Shown one piece after another: positions 1 to 7,259 of a DNA stretch of 37,070 nt; positions within the stretch are counted from its first letter, which is position 1, and each line of letters starts with the position of its first letter. The translations under genes and the position numbers were made by a program. The notes below the pieces were generated by a model, which was given only the letters and a program-made list of their open reading frames with translations, made no database searches and was not told the DNA's origin. The stretch lies in IMG/VR virus record IMGVR_UViG_3300012920_000108, positions 1-37,070 of that record; one strand, written 5' to 3'. The DNA comes from a virus.

Positions 1-1
1 A

Positions 2-811
2 GCGGAGTGTGACATACGTTTTGGAACAGGAACACTGAATATGCAGTTTGCTCTTAACCAAACATTTACGTCAACAGCACAAACTTACACATTCACAGAA
101 ACTTTTGATACTCTTGCAACAGGCCAATTAGATGCTGTTGACTTTTTATTCGACGGAACAAAAGCACCTTTTGATCTATTAATTGATGACGTAAAAGTTG
201 AAGAGTTAGGCGTAGAAGGCTACCTCACAAAGCTCCACGATCAGACAGGCAATTTGAATCATGCCCTTCAAGCGACTGCTGCTAATCAGCCTCAGATTGT
301 TTCTGGTGGAGACTTAATCAAGTCAGGTAATCGTCCTGCTTGGTACTACAATGTAAACAATCCTCAGAGGAATTTAGCGGTACAAGGAATGGAAAATCTA
401 ACAACATTAGACGCATTCTTTGTTCACGAAACTGGAAGCGATCAACAATTTATTTATCCATCGAGTAATAATAGTAGTTATTTTGGTTTTATTGCACACA
501 ATGGAAACGCTACTGCCTCAACGACAGTAAACTATGGTTCACCTATTTTAGAAGTGAATGGGGTTGAGAAAAATCCTAGCGACCGAGATGATGTTTACGA
601 TGAAATTGCAGGACGCAAGTTAGTTTATCATCGGAGTGCTTCTACTACTACTTGGACTGGATTTAATGTAGGCTTCTTTGATAATAGTTCTAATAATAGT
701 TGGAATTTAGAAGACGTTAAATTTTCTGAAATGGTATTCTGGGACTCAGATCAACACAGCAACCAGTCAGGCATTGAAAGCAACATAAACACTCATTATA
801 ACATTTACTAA
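2..811 (+). CDS. Tail fibre / receptor-binding protein, C-terminal part (5' partial)
   Basis: The frame is open through the left edge, so the ATG at 41 is probably internal and the gene begins outside the window. The first ~65 visible residues, ending in LLIDDVKVEE, look like the last strands of a carbohydrate-binding jelly roll. They are followed by DQTGNLNHALQATAANQPQIV, a stretch I recognise from phage fibre proteins with a concanavalin-like or arabinofuranosidase-like lectin fold, and by a C-terminus (SEMVFWDSDQHSNQSGIESN) common in such adhesins. The probable role is host surface glycan binding. Two small genes and the lysis cassette follow, the usual place for the end of a tail module. 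Fold assignment is from motif memory, not a search. Confidence 0.6.
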   Translation, partial: AECDIRFGTGTLNMQFALNQTFTSTAQTYTFTETFDTLATGQLDAVDFLFDGTKAPFDLLIDDVKVEELGVEGYLTKLHDQTGNLNHALQATAANQPQIVSGGDLIKSGNRPAWYYNVNNPQRNLAVQGMENLTTLDAFFVHETGSDQQFIYPSSNNSSYFGFIAHNGNATASTTVNYGSPILEVNGVEKNPSDRDDVYDEIAGRKLVYHRSASTTTWTGFNVGFFDNSSNNSWNLEDVKFSEMVFWDSDQHSNQSGIESNINTHYNIY

Positions 812-813
812 TT

Positions 814-1218
814 ATGGCATATCTAATATTCGAATCAAAAGAAGAAGCACAAGCTCGAAGCGAACAGGCAGCACAACAAAAGAACACTTCATTTTGGTCT
901 ACAGGCAGTGGCACAAAATACTGGTGGGGATGGAGTGAAGAAGCAGCCGAAGAGAATCCAAGAGCGTATATCGAAATTAAGAGACTCGTTTGGACTGATG
1001 AAGAATCAGGTGAAGAAAACGTAAGCATTCCTGATCAAGCATTACTCACTGATGATGACGCTCTTGTCAATTCATTACCAGAAGATTGGGTTTACCCACC
1101 TGATCCAATGGCAGATACTACAGAAGCTGTGGTCGCTGATCCAATGGCAGATACTACAGAAGATGTGGTCGAAGAGCCTACAGAAGAAGATCCAGAAGAA
1201 CCACCACTCGCTGACTAA
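814..1218 (+). CDS. Small acidic fibre-associated protein (134 aa)
   Basis: The gene starts 2 nt after the fibre stop codon and its TAA overlaps the next ATG (TAATG). The N-terminus (YLIFESKEEAQARSEQAA) matches the opening style of the next gene's product, so the two are probably distant paralogues of a small family often found just after tail fibres. The middle is Trp-rich (KYWWGW). The C-terminal ~35 residues are very acidic and contain two copies of a 12-residue unit (DPMADTTE followed by A/D-VV). A chaperone or accessory fibre role is plausible from position only; I do not recognise a named family. Confidence 0.6.
   Translation: MAYLIFESKEEAQARSEQAAQQKNTSFWSTGSGTKYWWGWSEEAAEENPRAYIEIKRLVWTDEESGEENVSIPDQALLTDDDALVNSLPEDWVYPPDPMADTTEAVVADPMADTTEDVVEEPTEEDPEEPPLAD
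1102..1173 (+). repeat. Two-copy 36-bp in-frame tandem repeat
   Basis: Copies lie at 1102-1137 and 1138-1173. They differ only near their 3' ends and keep the reading frame, giving two DPMADTTE units in the acidic tail of the 134-aa protein. The near-identity suggests a recent slippage duplication. Confidence 0.9.
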
Positions 1219-1610
1219 TGAAAGACATACTTTTAAAATTTGATTCAAAAGAACAAGCCGTTACTTTCGCAGAGGACAACGGCTTTACTTCTGTTGTCGA
1301 AAAGGATGGTGAGGAACAAGTTAATGTCATTGAACAGGGAGAAGATTATGTCTTTACCGTCATCGGTGAACACTGGACAGAGACTGGTGAAACTGAAACA
1401 TTTAGAGACGAAACTGGCATTGAATACGAACACCCGATCATGACGACTGACGATGCATGGTGGGTATTGTTTCGTGACATGGCCGACAGGGACATGACTC
1501 CCGCAGAAGATTTTATTGTATGGCATAGTGCCATGACTGAACAAAACGAGGAAGGCGAAGAAGTGCCTATCCCAAGACCAACTAACGCACCCAATCGGGT
1601 TTTTTTATAA
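1218..1610 (+). CDS. Small fibre-associated protein (130 aa)
   Basis: The ATG overlaps the preceding stop (TAATG), so translation is probably coupled. The N-terminus (ILLKFDSKEQAVTFAEDNG) resembles that of its upstream neighbour. The protein is acidic and ends in PRPTNAPNRVFL; the last codons are written over a short hairpin plus T-run. Function unknown. Its position between the tail fibre and the holins suggests a tail accessory or fibre assembly role. Confidence 0.6.
   Translation: MKDILLKFDSKEQAVTFAEDNGFTSVVEKDGEEQVNVIEQGEDYVFTVIGEHWTETGETETFRDETGIEYEHPIMTTDDAWWVLFRDMADRDMTPAEDFIVWHSAMTEQNEEGEEVPIPRPTNAPNRVFL
1589..1606 (+). terminator. Weak intrinsic terminator candidate inside a coding end
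   Basis: A 4-bp stem (ACCC/GGGT, loop AATC) is followed directly by six or more T residues. It lies in the last codons of the 130-aa gene and would separate tail from lysis transcripts. The stem is short, so it could be only a partial terminator. Confidence 0.3.
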
Positions 1611-1611
1611 A

Positions 1612-1785
1612 ATGACTAATAGCGAAATAATCTCAAAAGGAGTGACAGGCATATTTGGTTCATTGATAGCCGTTACAATCCCTTACGCTGAATTTATTCA
1701 ATGGGTTATACAGGTTATTGGTGGGCTATTAGGAATAGCTGTTGCTATAATTACACTTTACAACTTAATTAAAAGGAAAAAATGA
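1612..1785 (+). CDS. Small two-helix membrane protein, holin-like (57 aa)
   Basis: It begins 1 nt after the previous stop and ends in an ATGA overlap with the next gene. The translation has a hydrophobic segment at about residues 11-27 (VTGIFGSLIAVTIPYAEF) and another at about 31-51 (WVIQVIGGLLGIAVAIITLY), then a basic tail NLIKRKK. This is the size and charge pattern of a class II holin. With a second holin-like gene immediately downstream, the two may act as holin and antiholin. Assignment rests on topology and context, not on a recognised family. Confidence 0.55.
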   Translation: MTNSEIISKGVTGIFGSLIAVTIPYAEFIQWVIQVIGGLLGIAVAIITLYNLIKRKK

Positions 1786-1946
1786 ATAAAGACTCAATAC
1801 TCGGAATCGTAAGACACATCCTCACCTTCGGTGGAGGATTCATGACACAGAATGGATTAGCAACTCAAGATGAAGTCACTACAGGTGTTTCAGCAGTTGT
1901 TACTCTTGTTGGTGTTATATGGTCAATTTTATCTAAAAAGAAGTAA
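1782..1946 (+). CDS. Pam3-gp28-like putative holin (54 aa)
   Basis: Start and previous stop overlap as ATGA. The sequence opens DSILGIVRHILTFGGGF, a pattern I recall from the Pam3-gp28 family of putative phage holins, and ends with a second hydrophobic stretch (VVTLVGVIWSIL) and a SKKK tail. Two membrane segments of this kind, next to endolysin genes, fit a pore-forming holin that times lysis. The family match is from memory of the motif. Confidence 0.7.
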   Translation: MNKDSILGIVRHILTFGGGFMTQNGLATQDEVTTGVSAVVTLVGVIWSILSKKK

Positions 1947-1947
1947 A

Positions 1948-2067
1948 ATGCCTTTTAGTAAGTACTCAAAAAAGCAAAAAAAGTTAGCTTCTATAGAAGA
2001 ACCAAGAGATAAAATAACCAAAGCTGACTTCATAAAACTCAATTCAAAAAAGAAAAATAAAAAGTGA
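1948..2067 (+). CDS. Tiny basic protein (39 aa)
   Basis: The ATG lies 1 nt after the holin TAA, and the TGA overlaps the next ATG (TGATG). A longer frame opening at 1870 exists, but it would overlap the holin gene almost completely, so the internal ATG is the better start. The peptide begins PFSKYSKKQKKLAS and is Lys-rich throughout. I recall similar short basic proteins in aquatic phages but know no function. It may bind DNA or simply be a translational spacer in the cassette. Confidence 0.55.
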   Translation: MPFSKYSKKQKKLASIEEPRDKITKADFIKLNSKKKNKK

Positions 2068-2258
2068 TGCATTTTTTCCGTATAATTGTATTAGCGTTAG
2101 AAGCTTACGTAAACTATACTAGGGGTAAGCAACGCAGATACATTTATGACTTGGAAGATAAAATTGATAAGCTTGCTGCTGATGGCAGTCCTGCTGCCAA
2201 GCTGCAAATTGAGAGACTTAGTGGGCGACTCAAGCTTGAACGAAAGCGCAATATATGA
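2067..2258 (+). CDS. Inner-membrane spanin-like protein (63 aa)
   Basis: The TGATG overlap with the preceding gene fixes the start at the ATG. The N-terminus (FFRIIVLALEAYVNY) could be a membrane anchor; the rest is charged and predicted helical (DLEDKIDKLAADG, IERLSGRLKLERKR), suiting a coiled coil. A lipoprotein gene starts inside it in another frame, the classic nested layout of i-spanin and o-spanin genes (Rz/Rz1). It is shorter than most i-spanins and the anchor is weakly hydrophobic, so this is a candidate only. Confidence 0.45.
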   Translation: MHFFRIIVLALEAYVNYTRGKQRRYIYDLEDKIDKLAADGSPAAKLQIERLSGRLKLERKRNI

Positions 2259-2388
2259 TCCTCCTACAATAACCCTTATAAAAGGGTACGATTATCCATT
2301 TAAAGAGGGCAACTTGATGGGCAGGGGGCAGAAGTTTCACAGTGATTATTCTTATAGGAGGGCTATAATAATTGGGGGAGATAAATAA
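2146..2388 (+). CDS. Small lipoprotein, outer-membrane spanin-like (80 aa)
   Basis: Residues 1-20 form a lipoprotein signal: a basic start (MTWKIK), a hydrophobic core (LISLLLMAVLL) and a lipobox ending PSC, with Cys20 as the acylation site. The gene begins 79 nt inside the previous gene in a different frame and ends in a TAATG overlap. An overlapping lipoprotein next to a small anchored helical protein in a lysis cassette is typical of Rz1-like o-spanins, which implies a Gram-negative host. The C-terminus (GQKFHSDYSYRRAIII) recurs as a truncated copy at 2839-2910. Confidence 0.5.
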   Translation: MTWKIKLISLLLMAVLLPSCKLRDLVGDSSLNESAIYDPPTITLIKGYDYPFKEGNLMGRGQKFHSDYSYRRAIIIGGDK

Positions 2389-2819
2389 TGCCTGATAAAA
2401 AATCCGATAAGAAAAAAATACTAAAAAAAGCTTTTAGGGATTTGAAAAAAAGAAGAGCTAACAAAACAAAAGCAGATAAAAAAAGAATCCCTGAAAAAAG
2501 AAAAGACGGTACTAAGAGACCAAAGTCAGAACATTCTGATTTGTACACAGATGAAGATCCAAAAGGCACAATAAAAGGTCTTGGGTTTAAAGATGTTGGG
2601 ACTGCTAAGAATAGTGTTGCGATTATTGAGAAAGCCAAAAGACCACATAAACACAAAGTGCAAGCTACTATGGCTATGGAGCAAAGATCTAGATTTGCAG
2701 CTAAAAACGCTAAAGACCCTGCGAAAAAGAAAAACCTATCTTCTGCAAATAAAATATATAAAGGTTATCTAGAAAAATTAAAAAAAAGAACGCAAGAGAA
2801 AAACAAGGAGAAAGCATAA
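2388..2819 (+). CDS. Lysine-rich basic protein (143 aa)
   Basis: The ATG overlaps the lipoprotein stop (TAATG). The first ~45 residues are mostly Lys/Arg. The middle (GTIKGLGFKDVGTAKNSVAI) and the stretch ending HKHKVQATMAMEQRSR resemble a small protein type I associate with marine phages; no function is known to me. High charge suggests nucleic acid binding. It sits between the intact lipoprotein end and a diverged partial copy of that end, so it may be an inserted gene rather than part of the lysis machinery. Confidence 0.55.
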   Translation: MPDKKSDKKKILKKAFRDLKKRRANKTKADKKRIPEKRKDGTKRPKSEHSDLYTDEDPKGTIKGLGFKDVGTAKNSVAIIEKAKRPHKHKVQATMAMEQRSRFAAKNAKDPAKKKNLSSANKIYKGYLEKLKKRTQEKNKEKA

Positions 2820-2838
2820 AGAATTTTATGCATAACAA

Positions 2839-2910
2839 GGCAACCTCATAGGTCGGGATCAGAAGTTCCATAGTGATTTTTCGTACAGACGTGCTATAAT
2901 AATAGGAGAT
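2839..2910 (+). pseudogene. Diverged partial copy of the lipoprotein C-terminus
   Basis: In one frame this reads GNLIGRDQKFHSDFSYRRA then IIIGD, against GNLMGRGQKFHSDYSYRRA then IIIGGDK at the end of the 2146-2388 gene. Most DNA differences are synonymous, so this came from a coding homologue rather than a fresh duplication. A TAA two codons upstream leaves it without a start. It ends on the endolysin ATG. Confidence 0.75.
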
Positions 2911-3463
2911 GATAGCAATCTGCGTAGGACACAGCCGACCAAATGATTCAGGAGCAGCTTCTGTAACTGGAGTCACTGAATGGGATTACAATTCGGAGCT
3001 TGCCGAGATGATTGGCAAGGAACTAAAACAACCGTATAAGGTTTACCACACCTATAAAGGTGGGAGTTATGTCACTGCTATGCGGTGGTTAGCTCGTAAA
3101 CTCGATGAAGATCGTGTAGACACAGCCGTTGAATTGCACTTCAACGCAGCAACACCCAAAGCAACAGGCCATGAATGGTTACACTGGCACACCTCTGAGA
3201 AAGGAAGATTACTTGCACGTACACTAAGGGATTCTTTTGAAGACTCTTTCCCTCTATTTAGGAGTAGGGGAATTAAGCCACGTAAAAAAGGAAGTAGAGG
3301 AGCTTACTTTCTACGTGCGACCTCAATGCCCGCTTGTATCGCAGAACCATTTTTTGGGACTAATAAAGAAGATTGGGATTTAGCTGTAAATAGTAAACAA
3401 GGAATCGCCTCTGCTATAGCAGGAGGTATTACATTATACTCGGAGCTTGTGGAAAGGTGGTAA
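2909..3463 (+). CDS. N-acetylmuramoyl-L-alanine amidase endolysin (Amidase_3 type)
   Basis: The 184-aa product has the zinc amidase signature: GHS near the N-terminus (H8), E24, ELHFNA (H77) and the catalytic Glu in AEPFFG (E146). Such enzymes cut the amide bond between the glycan strand and the stem peptide of peptidoglycan. It has no cell-wall-binding domain and no signal peptide, so it should reach the wall through the holin. The GGAG just before the ATG has almost no spacing, and the gene may depend on readthrough translation from upstream. It is one of two wall-degrading enzymes in this cassette. Confidence 0.85.
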   Translation: MIAICVGHSRPNDSGAASVTGVTEWDYNSELAEMIGKELKQPYKVYHTYKGGSYVTAMRWLARKLDEDRVDTAVELHFNAATPKATGHEWLHWHTSEKGRLLARTLRDSFEDSFPLFRSRGIKPRKKGSRGAYFLRATSMPACIAEPFFGTNKEDWDLAVNSKQGIASAIAGGITLYSELVERW

Positions 3464-3464
3464 G

Positions 3465-3767
3465 GTGGTACTCCCAAAAACAGTTTCTATTGCTGGCAGA
3501 CGAGTAAAGATTGCCTTAGTTCCCTTTAATGGCGATAGCCCTGACTACGGATTATATCTACACGACAAGAAAACTATTGAGATAAATAATACTCTCAAAG
3601 GTAAAGCCCTTATACACACCATAAGGCATGAAATGATGGAGGCTAGTTTATTACTGAGTGGTGTAGGGTGGTTAGAGAACTACGATCAAGAGGCTATTGT
3701 CCGTTGCATGGAGGAGATATTCTTCCCTGCATGGGAAAATTTTTTAAAGAAATATAACAATGAGTGA
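3465..3767 (+). CDS. HExxE zinc-metallopeptidase-like small protein (100 aa)
   Basis: The GTG at 3465 is chosen because a GGAAAGG sits 7-8 nt upstream; an earlier TTG at 3447 would overlap the endolysin end. The core HTIRHEMMEASLL contains H55-E56-x2-E59, like the zinc helix of SprT/ImmA-type peptidases except that the second ligand is Glu rather than His. The product is short and mostly helical after a small beta region (VSIAGRRVKIALV). Position between two endolysins makes a lysis-related or regulatory proteolytic role possible; activity is unproven. Confidence 0.5.
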   Translation: MVLPKTVSIAGRRVKIALVPFNGDSPDYGLYLHDKKTIEINNTLKGKALIHTIRHEMMEASLLLSGVGWLENYDQEAIVRCMEEIFFPAWENFLKKYNNE

Positions 3768-4299
3768 ACAAGACAAACAACCTGATTATTATTCATATAT
3801 AAAAGCCAACGAGGGTCTTAAATTAAAGCGGTACTTAGATTCAGAAAACAATCCAACTATTGGTGTTGGGCATCTGATAAAAAAAGGCGAGAACCTAACT
3901 GAAATAACAGAAAGTAAAGCAAAAGAAATTTTTGATGTAGATGTACAAGAAAAAATAAATTATGTTAGGAATGATATAGACAAGGATTTAGGTAAAGGGA
4001 CTTTTGATTCTTATCCTAATGACGTTAAGATTTCTTTAGTAGATTTAGATTTTAGAGGCGACTATAGGCAATCACCTAAAGCTGTAGGTTTATTTAAGCA
4101 AGGTAAGTATTATGCTGCTGCGGAAGAACTTCTTAATAATGATGATTATAGAAAATCTTTAAAACAAGGTACTGGAATTGCTCCAAGAATGGAGAGGAAC
4201 GCTCAATCTTGGGTTGATTTAGGGAACGCTAAATCCCTAAATACAAGTTTTGAAGGGGCTGTTGAAGAGAGGATTAAACTTCTCAATGAGAAAAAATAA
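3760..4299 (+). CDS. T4-type lysozyme (glycoside hydrolase family 24)
   Basis: The 179-aa protein has E18, D27 and T33 in the context IKANEGLKLKRYLD and NPTIGVGHLI. The spacing (9 and 6 residues) equals that of the E11/D20/T26 triad of T4 lysozyme. This muramidase cleaves the MurNAc-GlcNAc bond in peptidoglycan. There is no signal or SAR segment, so export should be holin-dependent. The start overlaps the preceding gene by 8 nt. Together with the amidase it gives the phage two different cuts in the wall. Confidence 0.85.
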   Translation: MSEQDKQPDYYSYIKANEGLKLKRYLDSENNPTIGVGHLIKKGENLTEITESKAKEIFDVDVQEKINYVRNDIDKDLGKGTFDSYPNDVKISLVDLDFRGDYRQSPKAVGLFKQGKYYAAAEELLNNDDYRKSLKQGTGIAPRMERNAQSWVDLGNAKSLNTSFEGAVEERIKLLNEKK

Positions 4300-4816
4300 A
4301 AAATTTTTTACGGTTGATGGTGACTTTGTTGTCTATAAACCGTCGAGCGAAGACTTAGTCCTTGCTCATAAACGCTCTTGTAAATTGGGAGTGCTACCTA
4401 ACTCATTTACTCAGGGTTTAGGGCGCATGGCAGGATACTTAGGTGAGATAGCAGTACAAAAATATCTGAAGAGGAGCAAGTATGTAGGTGACTCCGTGTA
4501 CACACATGACATTGAGTACAAGAAAAGAAAGATAGAAGTTAAATCAAAGTCTTGTGCTACTCCACCAAAACCTCATTACTCTGCGTCTGTTAATTGTAAG
4601 AAACAGTTTATGCCAGACAACGATGTTTATTTTTTCACTAGAGTACGTAAGGATTTCATGGTTGTTTGGCTTGTAGGTTGGTTACCAACCACAAAACTAT
4701 TAAAGAAAGCTGAGTATAAACAAAGAGGAGATAAAGATACTGATGGCTTTGTGTACAAAACCTCTGGTCTACATATTGATATAGGCGATCTAAAATCACC
4801 TACGTTATTTCAATAA
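4286..4816 (+). CDS. PD-(D/E)XK nuclease-like protein (176 aa)
   Basis: The ATG at 4286 overlaps the lysozyme end by 14 nt and is preferred over the upstream non-ATG start. The motif order E54 (GEIAVQKYL), D75 (HDIEYKK) and E84-V-K86 (IEVKSKS) matches a PD-(D/E)XK nuclease core, where Asp, Glu and Lys bind metal and the scissile phosphate. Holliday-junction resolvase-like or host-DNA-degrading roles are both possible. It is the last plus-strand gene before converging with the replication operon; the two stops overlap by a few bases. Confidence 0.55.
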   Translation: MRKNKKFFTVDGDFVVYKPSSEDLVLAHKRSCKLGVLPNSFTQGLGRMAGYLGEIAVQKYLKRSKYVGDSVYTHDIEYKKRKIEVKSKSCATPPKPHYSASVNCKKQFMPDNDVYFFTRVRKDFMVVWLVGWLPTTKLLKKAEYKQRGDKDTDGFVYKTSGLHIDIGDLKSPTLFQ

Positions 4817-5076
4817 GTTTCTTCAGGCGTAGATATAAAGATAGGATACCCTTCACCTCTTGACCCTGCTACATTAACCCAAAAATATTCTTCGGCTTCA
4901 TCAGGTTTCATTTCCTTAGATAATATTTGTATGCATCTTTCTATAGAATATACAGCTCTTGTAGGATCTTCATCTAAAGCGACTCCAATAAAAGCTCCGT
5001 CAAGACCATCAGGAACTATAACATCTTCACTGGGAACTACTGTTTCACAGAACTCGTTTATTTCATCTCTAGTCAT
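4810..5076 (-). CDS. Small conserved phage protein, paralogue of 13755-14012 (88 aa)
   Basis: The ATG at 5076 overlaps the end of the primase-helicase gene; a GTG at 5085 is an alternative start. The core GLDGAFIGVA, then AVYSIERCIQILSKE, a Glu-rich helix and GYPIFIS aligns with GLEDAYIGTV, ACYSKQMTIDLLQKN, an ERYEYEY helix and GTPCFLD in the 85-aa protein near the small terminase. I recall this small family from many phages, without a known function. It is the last gene of the replication operon. Confidence 0.6.
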   Translation of the reverse strand: MTRDEINEFCETVVPSEDVIVPDGLDGAFIGVALDEDPTRAVYSIERCIQILSKEMKPDEAEEYFWVNVAGSRGEGYPIFISTPEETY

Positions 5077-7258
5077 CAAGATCACTTATATCCCATTTCA
5101 GATCTAAATCAATGGAATAAATTTTGTTGTGTTTCTTGTACTGAGAAGTAACTGGTCTGATAGTAGAATCAGCTTTGCAAGCTTCCTCTAGCGACTGCAT
5201 ACTGCGACGCATAAACTCTGTATTCACGGTTAAGTTATTTAATGGTTTACCACCATTCAATTCTGTTACAAGGGACATGAAGTCTGTAGCAGATCCTCTC
5301 CATACAGTTCTTGTAGAATCGTAGTCTCTAAATTTACGAACAAAAAATTCTACTGTTTCTATTAAAATAGACCTTGTTGAATTAGCAAAAGCAACTTCTT
5401 CTATCTCAGGATCAATGAAAGATTTAATACCAAACCTTGAGTCGCCCTTTATGTGTTTAGGAACTTTAAATTCGTGTAGTAACCATTGAGCAAAGTATGG
5501 AAGTTCTTCAGCTATCTTTGATTCTATAATAGTATTACTGGCTTCTTCGACTCCTAACAACTTAGCAAAGTTGCTTTCTGCCTTATCGGAAATACGTAGT
5601 GCTAGTATTTTATCTCTGTTACTTGAGTCCAAAGCAGGAATAACTGATAAACTGGTAGGGTCCATGTTTAAAGACATGATTACACGACCTGCCCAACTAA
5701 TAGTTATAGTGTCTTCAAACTTTGCTTGATACTCAATTCTTGGGTTAGCGGTTGCTTTTTTAATCAACTCAGTGGCTCTACGTTGTTCTGCAAAAGAAGC
5801 AGCCGAAGTTGTATCATCAATAACCCAAGCAGCTACCCTACCTAATTCTTTGTTGAACTTACTATCACCACTAAGGTAATCTGAAGCATCAGCAAACCCA
5901 CCAAGCAAACCACCAATCAATTTGTTAGATAACAAAGACTTACCTTTGTTTGTTGGTCCTACTAATATAAGAGCGTGTCCTTGTTTAGACTCTTTCTCAT
6001 AGACAGCAGAATAAATTCTTTGTAGCCACCCATAAAAATAATCGAGAGATTCTTTATCTTTAAAGAATTGAGTGAGCCATGTATCTATAAACTTCCATTT
6101 ACTTTTGTCAGCATCTCCCGCAGGTTGTACTGGTTTAAGTGTACTGGTGTTTAAAATTTTATTTGGTCCTGACTCCACTATTTGTCTTTCATCAAATATG
6201 ATAGGGGCCACTTCATCTATTCTACTATTTTGTTGGATTATTAAAATAGCGTTTTCTACTTCGGTCAAAGGTTGTCCATTTCTTGTAGTTCTGAAACCTG
6301 CTTGTCGCAGTTCTAGTTTAAGTTGATCTTTATCTAAGGTACATGCTTTCCCGTTTATAAAAGTGTAGAAAGTCTTACCTGTAAACCAATATTTCCCTAC
6401 AAGATAATCTAGTTTTGTATTCTCAAACTCATCTACAAAAGCTTGCCCAAATATTTCTTTCCAAGTTAAGAATCCTTTACCTGCCCTGTCTGAGTAACAG
6501 ATCATACCATCTAGAGTCACCTGACATCCATCTCTTTCTATACCATCATCTATCCAGAATAATGGTCCTCTATCCCCCACATTAAATCCTGAAGTCCATC
6601 TACCTTTGTATTTCTCGTTCTCACGAACTTCTTTTTCAATAACATCTAATGGGATACTTAAGGCAGTTGGTGCTTGTGGTGGGTTTTTAATACTAGTTTT
6701 TATTAATAACTTTGTATAAAAGTCTTTCTTTAGTCTTTTTTCAGTAACATGAATAATATCACCTAGAAACCAATATTTAGCTGCGTCTAAACAGGACTCA
6801 TCAAAACCTGCAAACATACGCCTGACTCTTAACTTGTCTGCTAGTGCTTTGGCAAAAGCATTAAACATTCTGTAGTCTATCAGGAGCTTTCCTTCAAACT
6901 CCCATATAAGTCTGATACCACCAGAAGGAGTTCTAGTTATAACAGTTGGTGGTAACGGTCCACATTTAGAAAGTACTTCTTCTACTACCTTATCCCAATC
7001 AGGGTCAATATTATCATACTCAACAACGAAGCCATACATTGCTTCTACTTTGTTACCACCCCTTTTAGATATTCTTGTAGAGGCTATTGTTCCTTCATTC
7101 AGAGAATAGAATACGTAATCTGTATCTGGATGATTCATCCATGCCCTACGCTTTTCTTTATCTGTAAACTTCTTCGGAGTTTTATTAAATGTTGTTAGTG
7201 TTTCGCTAGTGTTAGTGTGGTGGTCTGATAGGTTTTTTAAGTATCTATAATGGTGCAT
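5069..7258 (-). CDS. Primase-helicase (AEP-like primase plus SF3/D5-type helicase)
   Basis: The 729-aa protein starts at the ATG one base after the polymerase stop; an earlier start at 7297 would overlap polA. The N-terminal half has an AEP-like pattern: acidic pair VVEYDN (E80, D82), TPSGGIRLIWEF (~110-121) and DESCLDAAKYWFLGD (~153-167). The C-terminal half carries a helicase ATPase: Walker A GPTNKGKS (434-441) and Walker B AWVIDD (D481, D482). It should unwind and prime at the phage fork, working with the neighbouring PolA. The primase part is degenerate, so its activity is less certain than the helicase. Confidence 0.75.
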   Translation of the reverse strand: MHHYRYLKNLSDHHTNTSETLTTFNKTPKKFTDKEKRRAWMNHPDTDYVFYSLNEGTIASTRISKRGGNKVEAMYGFVVEYDNIDPDWDKVVEEVLSKCGPLPPTVITRTPSGGIRLIWEFEGKLLIDYRMFNAFAKALADKLRVRRMFAGFDESCLDAAKYWFLGDIIHVTEKRLKKDFYTKLLIKTSIKNPPQAPTALSIPLDVIEKEVRENEKYKGRWTSGFNVGDRGPLFWIDDGIERDGCQVTLDGMICYSDRAGKGFLTWKEIFGQAFVDEFENTKLDYLVGKYWFTGKTFYTFINGKACTLDKDQLKLELRQAGFRTTRNGQPLTEVENAILIIQQNSRIDEVAPIIFDERQIVESGPNKILNTSTLKPVQPAGDADKSKWKFIDTWLTQFFKDKESLDYFYGWLQRIYSAVYEKESKQGHALILVGPTNKGKSLLSNKLIGGLLGGFADASDYLSGDSKFNKELGRVAAWVIDDTTSAASFAEQRRATELIKKATANPRIEYQAKFEDTITISWAGRVIMSLNMDPTSLSVIPALDSSNRDKILALRISDKAESNFAKLLGVEEASNTIIESKIAEELPYFAQWLLHEFKVPKHIKGDSRFGIKSFIDPEIEEVAFANSTRSILIETVEFFVRKFRDYDSTRTVWRGSATDFMSLVTELNGGKPLNNLTVNTEFMRRSMQSLEEACKADSTIRPVTSQYKKHNKIYSIDLDLKWDISDLDD

Positions 7259-7259
7259 G

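Noticed and set aside
2-811. Diversity-generating retroelement target in the fibre gene
   Set aside because: No reverse transcriptase or template repeat is present in the window.
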